A stretch of 33,603 bases of DNA, taken from assembly GCA_016743995.1 (NCBI GenBank), contig JADGFG010000025.1, positions 2,083-35,685 on the forward strand, given 5' to 3'. The notes under the pieces are model-generated. The model made no database searches. It saw only the letters and a list, made by a program, of their open reading frames with translations, and was not told where the DNA came from. This DNA comes from Kangiellaceae bacterium. Its GTDB lineage: Bacteria > Pseudomonadota > Gammaproteobacteria > Enterobacterales > Kangiellaceae. Of the stretch, positions 1 to 8,939 are shown piece by piece. How positions within the stretch are numbered: the first letter of the stretch is position 1; each line of letters starts with the position of its first letter. Both the position numbers and the translations under genes were made by a program.

Positions 1-230
1 AAAGGTACATGACGATATTAAAAACAAGGTTAAGCAAGTAAAAATATTCCGAACCTTTGTTTTTAAACATGTTACAAATATAAAAGATGAATTTTCTAGA
101 TTCCACTCTTTCAACCCCTGAGCTATACTCATAAACTCTTGATAGTTATTGAAGAAATAAATTGAAGTATCTCAAAAGTTAATACAAAAACACCATACTT
201 TCATCAAGACCCGAAAAATGGAGAAACGGC

Positions 231-446
231 ATGAACGGATTTATCTATGCATTATTTATTCCCTTTGAGAGATATCAGCATGAATTACTTCAGGTTATAA
301 TCGGCCTGTCTGCAGTCGCCATCTATTCCTGGACAACATTCAACACCTGGGTTGGAACAGAAAAAAATGTTCGTAGAGGCGGTTTACTCAAGCGTCATAA
401 TTCGGCTGCCTACTCTTTTAATCATGACCAAAAATTTCCATTGTAG
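231..446 (+). CDS. small putative membrane protein, unrecognised
   Basis: A 71-residue reading frame preceded by GGAG about 8 bases before the ATG. Residues about 20-38 form one hydrophobic stretch (LLQVIIGLSAVAIYSW), so a single membrane helix is possible; the tail is polar and basic. It ends 13 bases before the start of the next ORF, so the two could be co-transcribed. I recognise no family. The frame may be real because of the ribosome site and spacing, but its length alone does not prove it. Confidence 0.35.
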   Translation: MNGFIYALFIPFERYQHELLQVIIGLSAVAIYSWTTFNTWVGTEKNVRRGGLLKRHNSAAYSFNHDQKFPL

Positions 447-459
447 AAGGAGCGCGGCA

Positions 460-834
460 ATGCCCCACCAATATGACTATGACATAAAACAATACGGACG
501 AATGAAAATCAAATTAAAAAAGGGAATTAATCATTACTATAGAGCAGTTGAAGGTGAAACCTTTTTCGAAACGATGGGCAATGCCTACAAGCATATAAAA
601 AAGCTTTCTCAACTTAAACAATTTAAAGGCAAATCAAACTACTATATTGCAAAACGTTGCTTTAAAAATGAAAATAATGAGCTTAAAGTGATTTTTGAGC
701 TGCTCCCTGATTCAATTCATATGGCTAATGCCTACAAAAACTTTTATAAAGCCAATAAGGCCTGGGGGAAATTCTCCAGCTACGGGGTTGTACGCTATAA
801 AGTTAATATAATTAAAGAAGATATCTTAATTTGA
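460..834 (+). CDS. hypothetical basic protein, unrecognised
   Basis: A 124-residue protein starting MPHQYDYDIKQYG. I chose the ATG at 460 rather than the in-frame one at 352 because AAGGAG lies at 447-452, seven bases upstream, and because the 352 start would overlap most of the preceding ORF. The product is rich in Lys, Tyr and Asn, with no signal peptide or membrane segment, and looks soluble and basic. Aromatic residues are spread evenly (for example KANKAWGKFSSYGVVRYKV near the C-terminus). No family is recognised. It probably follows the 231-446 ORF in one transcript. Confidence 0.55.
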   Translation: MPHQYDYDIKQYGRMKIKLKKGINHYYRAVEGETFFETMGNAYKHIKKLSQLKQFKGKSNYYIAKRCFKNENNELKVIFELLPDSIHMANAYKNFYKANKAWGKFSSYGVVRYKVNIIKEDILI

Positions 835-951
835 TTTGTTGTTTTTTCCATCTTACTATCTTCGTAAGTGCCTCGTTACTCTGACGAGGCACTTAACAAC
901 CGGGAATTTAGCAAACTGTCTGGTGTTTGAGTTTAAGTTTAAAAAATTGTG

Positions 952-1881
952 CTATTTATTTTCCTTGATCAACTTCACAATCTTTTCACCCGTTCTATCA
1001 GTGATAAAATATTCAACCGTTTTACCATCTTCATTGGTGCGACTAAGCTCTGCACCCTGCTCAATTAAAAACTCAACCATTTCAGTCTTACCCCACTTCA
1101 CTGACTCAAAAATTATTGGCGCAACAGCCGGATCATTCACGTCACCACCCGCATTAATCAGTCGTTTCATTGACTCGATATTTCCACTCTTGGCAACGTT
1201 AGTTAAGGCTGTGGCGTTATAGGGATTTTTATACGAAGGATTTGCGCCATGACTCAGCAATAGTTCGACCAGTTCTGGATAATTAGCAGCGCCACTGAGC
1301 GGGGCAACCCCACTTTCATCCACACCGTTTACATCAACTCCAGCATCAATAAACATTTTTGCGATTTCGTAAGAGCCGATTTTACAGGCATGATACAGCG
1401 GCGTTGTGTAATGAACCATTTTGCTCAGATCAACACCAGCTTCAATCAGCTGTTTTACTACGATACTATTTTGTGGCTGTGTATTGGCACGCTTTAGTGC
1501 TGACGCAAGAATAGAATATTCATCTTCATCGATATACTCAATATCTGCCCCTGCATCAATTAATAGCTTGGTGATTTCATAATCCCCATAGAGAGCCGCA
1601 TATCTGAGAGGTGTGTAGGTGTGCCTGTCGGTAACATTAACTTCAGCACCTTTACTCAGAAAATAAGTAACATAATTGAGGTTACTTTGAGTGACAGCTT
1701 CAAGCAGTGCCGAATCACCTGAAGGTGTTCTGTAATTTACCGATACGCCACGCTCAAGGTAGAGTTCAAGCACTTCAATTTCCCAGTCCATCTGGATATC
1801 ACCAAAAAAATTGTATGCCCTTTCCTCTGGTGACATGGCATCAATTTCTGCGATTTTCTTATCAAGTACTGCTTTATCCAA
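952..1881 (-). CDS. ankyrin-repeat protein
   Basis: A 309-residue protein made almost entirely of ankyrin repeats from about residue 35 to the C-terminus. Typical repeat cores are visible: TPLRYAALYGDYEITKLLIDAGAD, TPLYHACKIGSYEIAKMFIDAGVD and TALTNVAKSGNIESMKRLINAGGD. Such repeats bind protein partners; no enzymatic domain, signal peptide or membrane helix is seen, so a cytoplasmic binding protein is likely. The start is TTG, supported by AGGAG six bases upstream. The gene stands alone on the minus strand. Its partner and role cannot be read from the sequence. Confidence 0.9.
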   Translation of the reverse strand: MDKAVLDKKIAEIDAMSPEERAYNFFGDIQMDWEIEVLELYLERGVSVNYRTPSGDSALLEAVTQSNLNYVTYFLSKGAEVNVTDRHTYTPLRYAALYGDYEITKLLIDAGADIEYIDEDEYSILASALKRANTQPQNSIVVKQLIEAGVDLSKMVHYTTPLYHACKIGSYEIAKMFIDAGVDVNGVDESGVAPLSGAANYPELVELLLSHGANPSYKNPYNATALTNVAKSGNIESMKRLINAGGDVNDPAVAPIIFESVKWGKTEMVEFLIEQGAELSRTNEDGKTVEYFITDRTGEKIVKLIKENK

Positions 1882-2385
1882 TTTTGTCTCCTGGCTATGA
1901 ATGGTAAATCCACCTGTTAAATCTCAAATAGACCCGCACATTAAATTTTGCTTCAGTCTTTTACATTTCTGGCATTTAAAAAATGCAGTCGATGGGTTCA
2001 GGAACTGATCTTGTGTTGTTCATGGTGCAGTGTAGCATACACTAAGGATCTTTTGCGTATGGTTTCATCCTGTTCAGAATTGAAGTGATTGATTAACAAA
2101 TACTCATTGATTTTCCTGTTTTTATCAGCAGCTCAAAATTCGATACTGACTCTTTGAGGCTGCCCATTGTTTCAGGTAAAGCAACGAAAGCTAAAAAAGC
2201 TGATCTTCAGCTCTGAAAATTCTGCCCGTTTATACAACTATTCTGACAAGTCAGATTTTTCACGGGATTTTGTCACTTTTTTAAATGTCAGCGGCCGTAA
2301 TCTTTAACTCCCGAAAGCAAGTCAGTTTTTTTCGGAATGAGCAGTCCAGATTTTAACTAACACTTCTTCTTACAAGGAGCTTCAC
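1882..2385. other. intergenic region between the ankyrin gene and the broken gene
   Basis: No credible coding frame. It holds divergent leaders for the ankyrin gene (minus) and the Thr/Asn-rich gene (plus), a short perfect inverted repeat at 2198-2212 (AGCTGA-TCT-TCAGCT), and a strong ribosome site AAGGAG at 2374-2379 six bases before the ATG at 2386. Confidence 0.5.
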
Positions 2386-2676
2386 ATGAAGACTATGAAT
2401 ACCGATACTGTGAATACCGCTACTAAGAGTACTAATACCCTAAGTAGCAATACAATAGATACCAATACAGCAAATACGGGTACTAATACCACGAAAACAA
2501 CAGCTAGTGACTTATCGATACAAAACCTTAATGCGGGTTGGCGACGATACATTATAGAACTAGCAGGTGTTGACACCAAAAACTTCCTGTTGATGCAAGG
2601 CTCGTTTGGATTACAATCCAGTGATTCTAGTGGTTTATTAAAGGTTCTAAAAAGGCAGTTTTTATATTGCTGCTAA
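2386..2676 (+). pseudogene. probable truncated gene, Thr/Asn-rich N-terminus
   Basis: The gene begins with a good ribosome site (AAGGAG, spacing 6). It encodes about 40 residues of low-complexity Thr/Asn/Ser sequence, then a normal-looking globular segment (LNAGWRRYIIELAGVDTKNF and on through SSDSSGL), then stops abruptly after a short basic, Cys-ending tail (residues about 85-96). The sharp end just after the segment begins to look like a conserved domain suggests a 3' deletion or frameshift of a larger protein. No continuation was convincing in the other two frames down to 2889. The family is not recognised; a genuine 96-residue protein remains possible. Confidence 0.45.
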
Positions 2677-2708
2677 AATTACAAGCGGAAATATCAGGCA
2701 GTCTCCTC

Positions 2709-2732
2709 TATACCCAAACTCCTTGAAGATGT
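2709..2732. repeat. second copy of the TATACCCAAACT element
   Basis: TATACCCAAACT followed by CCTTGAAGATG, just downstream of the truncated Thr/Asn-rich gene. It shares its first 12 bases, and a similar continuation, with the copy at 22804. It may mark the edge of the deletion that truncated the gene. Confidence 0.35.
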
Positions 2733-2889
2733 TGGACCACTGAAACGGCACAAAATGGCTAAACACTCAGCCCATACTGGAAACAAGCGAGGAAGATTAA
2801 ACCCCTTCTATCATTTCCTTAAGTTTTATTAAGCCAGAAAAATATTCACAGTCACACCAGAATGCGTGTTCTTGATAGAAAAGAGTTTG

Positions 2890-3852
2890 TCACTCGCGAT
2901 TATTTCTTTTAAAAGCTTTTTCAAGTGCCTCACGACTGGAGGCTTGCATATTCAGAATTCCTTTTTTGGTCTCCCAATTGCTGATTGTCGCTACATTTTT
3001 ACCAAGCAATGCTGAAAATTCTGTTTTAGTCATTCCCAGTGCTTTGCGTAATTTTGTGATATGAAAGGCGTGAATTCCTCTGGAGATATCTATTTTTTTC
3101 TGTGTTATCTTTTTGCTGTTTGACTCGTCTGTCGTTTTTTGTTTAGACGGTGACGAAGTTTTTTGCAAATCAATCCCAAAAATATTCGATAAATCGCCCG
3201 CAACCTGTACTTTTTTGCGAGTACCTGATGGAATTTTAAATTCAGCACCAACCAGATCTTTATGATCAACATCACGTAATAAAAACAGCAACTCAGGTGA
3301 ATGATCGAGACGAGCCCCAATACCATATAAAACAGCAGCCACATGCTTACACATGGTCGCCCAGTCAGGACAATCACATTCGAGTTTTATATCTTTCGAC
3401 TGAGGAAATAAACCCTTCTCTGGATCAGAAACAACTTTCATGACGTTATCTGAAAGTTTGCCTTGCATTAGTTCCAACAGTGACCCGACTTTGCCTGCAC
3501 ATTGCTTTTTAATAGCTTGCCAAATATTATCTGCTAACGGATTGATCTTAATTTTGATATTATATATTTCAGATCCACTGACCATTGCTTCAATTTGACC
3601 TTTTTTAATTTCCAGATGACAAACCGAGCCATTACGAACATAAGTTCTGCCTCGCGGTAATCGACTGTCTAAATCACTAAAAAGTTCCAAATGGCTACAC
3701 CAGGCGTTACCCCAGAATGTATTGGTTATTTTGCGGCCGGTTTTCTCAACCGGCTGGATACGCTTTCCTTTTTTACGCAATTTATTCATTTCTTTTTTTG
3801 CATTCGCTAGCCGTTTGGCAACGGGAATGTAAGGTGACCAGCCATAAGACAT
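2890..3852 (-). CDS. SWIM zinc-finger protein with C-terminal helix-turn-helix
   Basis: A 320-residue protein. Residues 159-170 carry the SWIM signature C-x-C-x6-C-x-H (C159, C161, C168, H170), a zinc-binding module for DNA or protein contacts. A Lys/Ser/Gln-rich linker (about 228-258) leads to a C-terminal XRE-like helix-turn-helix at about 265-315 (TKTEFSALLGKNVATISNWE). The N-terminus WSPYIPVAKRLANAKK is typical of SWIM proteins encoded beside SNF2 helicases. The ATG at 3852 has GGAG five bases upstream. It lies 15 bases downstream of the SNF2 gene, so the two are almost certainly an operon whose products cooperate on DNA, as in the Bacillus ywqA/ywqB-type pair. The HTH suggests specific DNA recognition; that is inference. 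Confidence 0.88.
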   Translation of the reverse strand: MSYGWSPYIPVAKRLANAKKEMNKLRKKGKRIQPVEKTGRKITNTFWGNAWCSHLELFSDLDSRLPRGRTYVRNGSVCHLEIKKGQIEAMVSGSEIYNIKIKINPLADNIWQAIKKQCAGKVGSLLELMQGKLSDNVMKVVSDPEKGLFPQSKDIKLECDCPDWATMCKHVAAVLYGIGARLDHSPELLFLLRDVDHKDLVGAEFKIPSGTRKKVQVAGDLSNIFGIDLQKTSSPSKQKTTDESNSKKITQKKIDISRGIHAFHITKLRKALGMTKTEFSALLGKNVATISNWETKKGILNMQASSREALEKAFKRNNRE

Positions 3853-3867
3853 AATCGCTCCAGGGAT

Positions 3868-6543
3868 TTATATGGTTGCTCTTTCTAAATCGAGACTCAC
3901 CAGGTTTAACAGTTCATTATTATCCATTTCAGTCAATTTAACCTCAGAACCACCTTGTAGTAGTTCGTCAGCCATCGCTGATTTTTCAGTGATAATAGCA
4001 TCTATTTTTTCTTCGATGGTACCCTGACAGACAAATTTATGGACTAATACACTCTTCTTTTGTCCAATCCGAAAAGCACGATCTGTTGCCTGATTTTCGA
4101 CGGCAGGGTTCCACCAGCGGTCAAAATGGATAACATGCGAAGCTGCAGTTAACGTTAAGCCAGTACCACCGGCTTTAAGAGATAATACAAAAAATGGTGG
4201 ACCTGCTTCAGTTTGAAATTTATCGACCATCTGTTGGCGTTTTTTTGTCGATACTCCACCATGTAAAACGAGTCCTTGTCGATTAAAAATATTCGCTAAA
4301 AAATCAGCTAGTGGTTGGCACATCTCACGATACTGCGTAAATATCAAGACTTTTTCCTGACGTACACTGATTTCTTCGCAAAGCTGGGCTAACCGCAAAA
4401 ACTTTCCGCTGTTAGTGGCATTAAAATTTCCATCAGATCTGAATTGAGCAGGATGATTGCAGATTTGTTTAAAACGCAACAAGTACGCCAGGATCAAGCC
4501 TCGCCGTTTTATTCCATCTTCTTTCTCTAACGTGCTTGCTAATTCATTCACCGTTTTCTGGTATAAAGCTGCTTGTTCTCTGGCCAGTCCACAATAGGCA
4601 TAGACTTCCGTTTTATCCGGCAAATCAGTAATAATCGTTTTGTCTGTTTTCATTCGCCTTAAAATATAAGGTTGTACTAAATTACGTAGCGGTGCATATT
4701 GCTCTGTTTTTCTTTTGCTGAGTGATTGTGTAAAGGATTTGAAGCGAGCAGTTGTTCCCAATAAACCCGGATTAATAAAATCAAATAGAGACCACAGATC
4801 CGAAAGTCGATTTTCAACAGGGGTTCCAGTCAACACGATTTTTGACTTTGCCTTCAAGCTTTTGGCAGCTCTGGTCTGTTGTGCTCCCGCGTTTTTGATG
4901 GCTTGCGCTTCATCCAGAATGACTGTTTGCCAGGTCTGGTCTTGCAACCAGTTTTGGCGCAACAACATTCCGTAAGTGGTAACTACCAAATCGATATCCG
5001 TTAATTGACTGCTTTGTGACAATGAAGTTAGCCTGGTTTTACTGATGAGAGAAGGGTGCACAAACAGGGACTTCAATGAAGGCGCAAACTTCAATAACTC
5101 ATTTTTCCAATTGCCCAATAAAGAAGTTGGTAAAATCAGCAAAGAAGGGAGAGCTGATTGCTTTTTTTTCAGGATCAAGAGAAGCGAAATAACCTGGATT
5201 GTTTTTCCCAATCCCATATCATCAGCGAGGCAAGCGCCCAGGCCCAACTGATTTAAGTGCCACAACCATTTCACGCCAGTTTCCTGATAAGGCCGTAGTG
5301 TTGCTTTTAATAATCGTTTGGGAAGCACTGATTTCAAGTTTTCCGGCTGCCGAATTGAAGTGAGAATGTCTGATAATTTATCGTCGGCCTCAATAAAAGC
5401 CCATTCAGCTGGGTCTTGCTGTGTATCGAGAGTAGAAAGGTCGGATGGCGCACCGGCAAGCAGTCGCATGCCTTCAGCAAAAGAGATCCCTTCCGACCGG
5501 GCTTGTTTTTCTAACAATTTCATTTGTGCCATGGCTTGTTGTAATTTATCTTTGTCGAGCTCCACCCATTGGCCTTTAAGCAGGACTAACCCATTCTCAC
5601 TCTCCAGAAGATCTGCCCATTCCTTTTTAGTCAGTTTTTGCTTTCCAATAGCCACTTGAACATCAAATTGAAGCATTGAATCCAGGTTAAAACTATTATT
5701 AAGCTTGCTGCTTAATTTCGCATGTACCTTGGGACGAGAGCGTTTTTTCCACCAGTCAGGCAGGCGTGTAACAATGCCGCTTTGCTCAAAAAATGGCACT
5801 TCTTTGAGAAATTGATAGGCTTCATGAGAACTCCAGGCCAGCGGATGATAGACATCCCCTGAATCTACAAGCTCTCTAACCAGGCCACTCGATTGTGATG
5901 CCAGCTGAATTGGCGAAAGCAAATGGATAAGGCGCGCTTTGTTTTTATGACCTGCATATTCTTGCATTGCCTCCGCTAATGGCAAATGAAGATTCTTTCC
6001 GCGAGAATGCGAAGGTAAATAGGTTGCCATAAAAGCAAAAGGGTAATTGGGATCATTTTTGTTTTCTGCCAGATGAAAACACACTCGTCCGGTCTGGTGC
6101 CACTGGGGTGCGTGGTTTTGCAAGTAGTCGGATAAATGACTAAATCTCTGAGCGACAACCTGCTGCAGCCAGCCATCTAAAGCTTGCCATAGTGTTTGTA
6201 AAACCGGTATTGATAGATACTCGGCGCCCCACATTGGCGGTGCGCTCACTAACAGGCGTTCAGCAGAACCTTCATCCAGTTGTTCTATGGGTACCCACTC
6301 GTCACTTTCTGAGCTGTGACAACGAACGGTCATGTATTGACAGGCAAATTCATACCAGAAATGGAATGTAGGCAGCAGAGAAAGATCCGTTTTTATAGCC
6401 GCTAATCTCAAAAGGCCTTCATAGGCATTATTTTCTAGAAAAATTTGAATAATGTCAGCGACAGACGACGCATTGTCACTTTCATTATCCGAGGGAAAAC
6501 AATGGAGTTGACCAGAGGGCAACAAACCAAGGGAATAGTTCAT
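3868..6543 (-). CDS. SNF2-family DNA-dependent ATPase / helicase
   Basis: An 891-residue protein with a complete Swi2/Snf2 motor. Seen are Walker A DMGLGKT (442-448), motif II DEAQ (544-547), motif III LTGTP (571-575), ILRRMKTDK near 628, and C-terminal helicase motifs including VLHGGVSTKKRQQM, AGGTGLTLTAASHVIHFDRW and QATDRAFRIGQ. The N-terminal roughly 400 residues are the divergent region found in bacterial SNF2 proteins paired with SWIM proteins. It should translocate on duplex DNA and remodel protein-DNA complexes in the cytoplasm. It is first in a two-gene operon with the SWIM/HTH gene. Its substrate (repair, transcription recycling or defence) is not decided by the sequence. A 17-bp perfect inverted repeat lies about 70 bases upstream of its ATG. 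Confidence 0.95.
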   Translation of the reverse strand: MNYSLGLLPSGQLHCFPSDNESDNASSVADIIQIFLENNAYEGLLRLAAIKTDLSLLPTFHFWYEFACQYMTVRCHSSESDEWVPIEQLDEGSAERLLVSAPPMWGAEYLSIPVLQTLWQALDGWLQQVVAQRFSHLSDYLQNHAPQWHQTGRVCFHLAENKNDPNYPFAFMATYLPSHSRGKNLHLPLAEAMQEYAGHKNKARLIHLLSPIQLASQSSGLVRELVDSGDVYHPLAWSSHEAYQFLKEVPFFEQSGIVTRLPDWWKKRSRPKVHAKLSSKLNNSFNLDSMLQFDVQVAIGKQKLTKKEWADLLESENGLVLLKGQWVELDKDKLQQAMAQMKLLEKQARSEGISFAEGMRLLAGAPSDLSTLDTQQDPAEWAFIEADDKLSDILTSIRQPENLKSVLPKRLLKATLRPYQETGVKWLWHLNQLGLGACLADDMGLGKTIQVISLLLILKKKQSALPSLLILPTSLLGNWKNELLKFAPSLKSLFVHPSLISKTRLTSLSQSSQLTDIDLVVTTYGMLLRQNWLQDQTWQTVILDEAQAIKNAGAQQTRAAKSLKAKSKIVLTGTPVENRLSDLWSLFDFINPGLLGTTARFKSFTQSLSKRKTEQYAPLRNLVQPYILRRMKTDKTIITDLPDKTEVYAYCGLAREQAALYQKTVNELASTLEKEDGIKRRGLILAYLLRFKQICNHPAQFRSDGNFNATNSGKFLRLAQLCEEISVRQEKVLIFTQYREMCQPLADFLANIFNRQGLVLHGGVSTKKRQQMVDKFQTEAGPPFFVLSLKAGGTGLTLTAASHVIHFDRWWNPAVENQATDRAFRIGQKKSVLVHKFVCQGTIEEKIDAIITEKSAMADELLQGGSEVKLTEMDNNELLNLVSLDLERATI

Positions 6544-6614
6544 AAAATATTCATTTCTATTTTTTTGAATTTTAGTATGCGATTAGCAAGCGTCAAAACT
6601 TGTTGTAAAGCGCC

Positions 6615-6656
6615 CTAGTATATCTCTTGTAACTGGTACTACAAGAGATATACTAG
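6615..6656. repeat. 17-bp perfect inverted repeat upstream of the SNF2 gene
   Basis: The arm CTAGTATATCTCTTGTA (6615-6631) is perfectly complementary to 6640-6656, with an 8-base loop (ACTGGTAC). It is AT-rich and lacks a following T-run on the plus strand, so it is not a classic intrinsic terminator. It sits 72 bases before the SNF2 start, where an operator or cruciform could act on that operon. Confidence 0.7.
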
Positions 6657-6802
6657 AAAATGAGACATCTCTCTTTTAGTCAAGCTGGATTTGAATTCGC
6701 AATAATTACGGTGTTTACAGAATTTCTTTTTCTAATTTTTTAAACGCTACGAATTTCCATCAAGGCAATCCCCGATAGCAACCGTATCGTCAATTATTAG
6801 CG

Positions 6803-7171
6803 TTACCTTAGACCAATGTAACCAATATGACAGTAATCATTACCGGAAAGCTTTTCTTTGTTGGTATATACGAATACCGGTGATTTTGACATTCGAGCAG
6901 CTAGTAGTACACTGACAAAGGTTTTATAATTACTGTCTGACTCGTTTAAATAAGCCCAGTTGTGTGAGTTACCACAAAGTTTTGGTACACCTTTCAGGGT
7001 CAACCTGAATCCGTAATTTTCTCCGGCAGTAACATCAATCGTCCCAATCCCCCCTGAGACAACTCCGTCCCAGGCGGCAGAAGCATTTAAAGAAAAGCAG
7101 AGTGAAATAAAAAAAGTATTGTTCTTAAGCGTTTCATAATTGTTCCATTTAATGTTTTCCAAACAGCCCAT
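6803..7171 (-). CDS. small secreted protein, probable frameshift in signal peptide
   Basis: The mature part (WDGVVSGGIGTIDVTAGENY to the end, with two Cys) resembles small exported gammaproteobacterial proteins of unknown function that have a LxGxPxLCG-type centre and end with a CxIGYI-type strand. The uninterrupted frame begins MGCLENIKWNNYETLKNN, a poor signal peptide. One base out of frame, an ATG at 7137-7135 (minus strand) begins MKRLRTIL. Adding one T to the T7 run (7115-7109) would join this to FFISLCFSLNASAA|WDG, a textbook signal peptide. So the gene is either off because of a homopolymer indel, phase-variable, or affected by a sequencing error. Confidence 0.6.
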   Translation of the reverse strand: MGCLENIKWNNYETLKNNTFFISLCFSLNASAAWDGVVSGGIGTIDVTAGENYGFRLTLKGVPKLCGNSHNWAYLNESDSNYKTFVSVLLAARMSKSPVFVYTNKEKLSGNDYCHIGYIGLR

Positions 7172-7437
7172 ATTTTGCCCATTTCAAACTTTAAACTCAA
7201 GTTTTTAGTGATTTCATGGTCATATTCTAAAGAAAACCCAGAGCGTTGAGCTTGCAACACGAGTCACTAAGCCCGATATCTCAATATCAGTAAGACGTAA
7301 TTATCACCAATTGACCGCTGGTTTTATATGTGTGAACATCAGACTCACAATTTTGGCGGCCTTTATAGACGGGCTTGCTAATACTCAATCAACCAGTGTA
7401 ATACCCAACCGAACACGATAAGTGAGCATTACGATAG

Positions 7438-8133
7438 ATGAACAGAAATTATAAGTGGCTCTGGTTTTCTCTGATTGTTTTGTGTGCTGGCTGGGCTTCT
7501 TTTTCAGCGGTAGCACATGGCGTTGATGACAGCACCAGACAATTCTTGCAAACCAGCGAAGGCGTTGCGTTTCTGCCTTTTATGTATATTGGCGCTAAAC
7601 ACATGGTCACAGGTTATGATCACCTTTTGTTTCTGGTTGGCGTATTATTTTTTCTATATCGTTCAAAAGATGTACTGATTTACGTCAGTTTTTTCACGCT
7701 GGGACATAGTGTGACCTTAATATCAGGCGTATGGAATGATATCCAGGTCAATGCCTATTTGATCGACGCCATTATCGGCTTATCAATTGTCTATAAAGGT
7801 TTCGACAATTTGGGTGGTTTTAAGCGATTGTTCGGATTTGAGCCAAGTACCAAAGCAGCCGTTTTAATCTTTGGGCTTTTTCATGGCTTTGGGCTGGCGA
7901 CCAAACTTCAGGAATTTGAATTTGCCAGAGAGGGCCTACTGGCAAATCTGATAGCCTTTAATCTTGGCGTGGAGCTGGGCCAAATCTTTGCATTGACATT
8001 TGTTCTGATAGTACTGAGTATCTGGCGGCGACATGCAAGTTTTCTGAGATTTTCAACGGTGTCGAATACTTGCCTGATGTGTGCTGGTTTAATGCTTACC
8101 ATGTTTCAATTTACTGGATATTTAATACTTTAA
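7438..8133 (+). CDS. HupE/UreJ-family membrane protein
   Basis: A 231-residue polytopic membrane protein with an N-terminal signal segment (SLIVLCAGWASFSAVAHG) and about six further hydrophobic helices. The motifs GYDHLLFLVGVLFFL, FTLGHSVTL and GLFHGFGLA carry the His and Asp residues typical of the HupE/UreJ_2 family, whose best-known members are proposed nickel or cobalt permeases. The next gene, 115 bases downstream on the same strand, encodes a membrane-anchored periplasmic protein; this pair is often seen near heavy-metal RND pumps. Here an RND pump lies just beyond, transcribed convergently. A metal-related transport role is plausible, but the substrate is unknown. Confidence 0.85.
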   Translation: MNRNYKWLWFSLIVLCAGWASFSAVAHGVDDSTRQFLQTSEGVAFLPFMYIGAKHMVTGYDHLLFLVGVLFFLYRSKDVLIYVSFFTLGHSVTLISGVWNDIQVNAYLIDAIIGLSIVYKGFDNLGGFKRLFGFEPSTKAAVLIFGLFHGFGLATKLQEFEFAREGLLANLIAFNLGVELGQIFALTFVLIVLSIWRRHASFLRFSTVSNTCLMCAGLMLTMFQFTGYLIL

Positions 8134-8248
8134 GCACAAACCTGGGCTGAATTTACTGAAGACTAAGTCTTAAAAAAAAGCAGCTAATTAAGATAGCTTC
8201 TAATTAAAAGAAAATCTATTTAAGAGAACGCCCGTTTAAGAGAATATT

Positions 8249-8791
8249 ATGAATGAAATAACATTTCCGACTCAATCAAATGCGACCATTGTTAAAGCCA
8301 GTGTTATCGCACTACTGGTTTCTACGGTACTATTTGTCACCCTGATTCTTCCCGTAGAATATAATATTGACCTGACTGGCACAGGTAAACTTCTCGGTTT
8401 GACGGCGCTTGCTGAAAAATCCAGTAATAACCTCACCAAAGAAAATTCGAAAACACAGCCATCTGATTTGCAGGAAAATACGGCTACGGTTGTTATTCCG
8501 CCAGGCAAGGGAGTTGAATATAAATTCAAAATGAACAAATATAGCAACCTCACCTATCAATGGAATGCGAATGGCACACCGCTATTTTTTGATTTTCATG
8601 GTGAACCGAAAGGCGATAAAACGGGTTACTTTAAAAGCTATACCATTGCTACCGCTTCAAAGGTGAAAGGCTCTATGACTGCACCATTTGATGGTGTACA
8701 CGGTTGGTACTGGAAAAATAACAGTAGCCAGCAAGTGACTGTGACTTTATATACACAAGGAGATTACGAAATAATAGGGCTGATTCATTAG
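8249..8791 (+). CDS. membrane-anchored periplasmic protein (transmembrane anchor protein family)
   Basis: A 180-residue protein with one N-terminal membrane helix (residues about 14-36, VKASVIALLVSTVLFVTLIL) followed by a polar linker and a soluble domain (about 85-180) rich in aromatic residues (YSNLTYQWNANGTPLFFDFH, GVHGWYWKNN). The topology implies the domain faces the periplasm. It follows the HupE/UreJ gene on the same strand, matching a conserved pairing in proteobacteria often annotated as transmembrane anchor protein. No catalytic motif is recognised; a ligand- or metal-binding accessory role to HupE is inference. The ribosome site is weak (AAGAGAA). Confidence 0.7.
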   Translation: MNEITFPTQSNATIVKASVIALLVSTVLFVTLILPVEYNIDLTGTGKLLGLTALAEKSSNNLTKENSKTQPSDLQENTATVVIPPGKGVEYKFKMNKYSNLTYQWNANGTPLFFDFHGEPKGDKTGYFKSYTIATASKVKGSMTAPFDGVHGWYWKNNSSQQVTVTLYTQGDYEIIGLIH

Positions 8792-8873
8792 TCTTCGAGA
8801 TTGTAAAATACATTATGTAAATACTAGATTTCACTGACTCAATCAGGGACGGACAGGTATCTTGTATTTTTTT

Positions 8874-8908
8874 ACTCTCTTCCTGATTGATAAAAACAGG
8901 AAAAGAGT
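8874..8908. terminator. hairpin between convergent genes
   Basis: A 12-bp stem (8874-8885 with 8897-8908), one mispair on the plus strand and a G-U pair on the minus strand, with an 11-base loop. It lies between the convergent anchor-protein and RND genes. A T7 run precedes it on the plus strand rather than following it, so the termination role is only likely from its position. Confidence 0.4.
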
Positions 8909-8939
8909 GAACATTGTTGTTTAAGGGCTGCTGTTTTTG

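Noticed and set aside
836-1222. Plus-strand frame of 128 codons opposite the ankyrin gene
   Set aside because: It overlaps conserved ankyrin codons on the other strand and has a composition typical of an antisense shadow.
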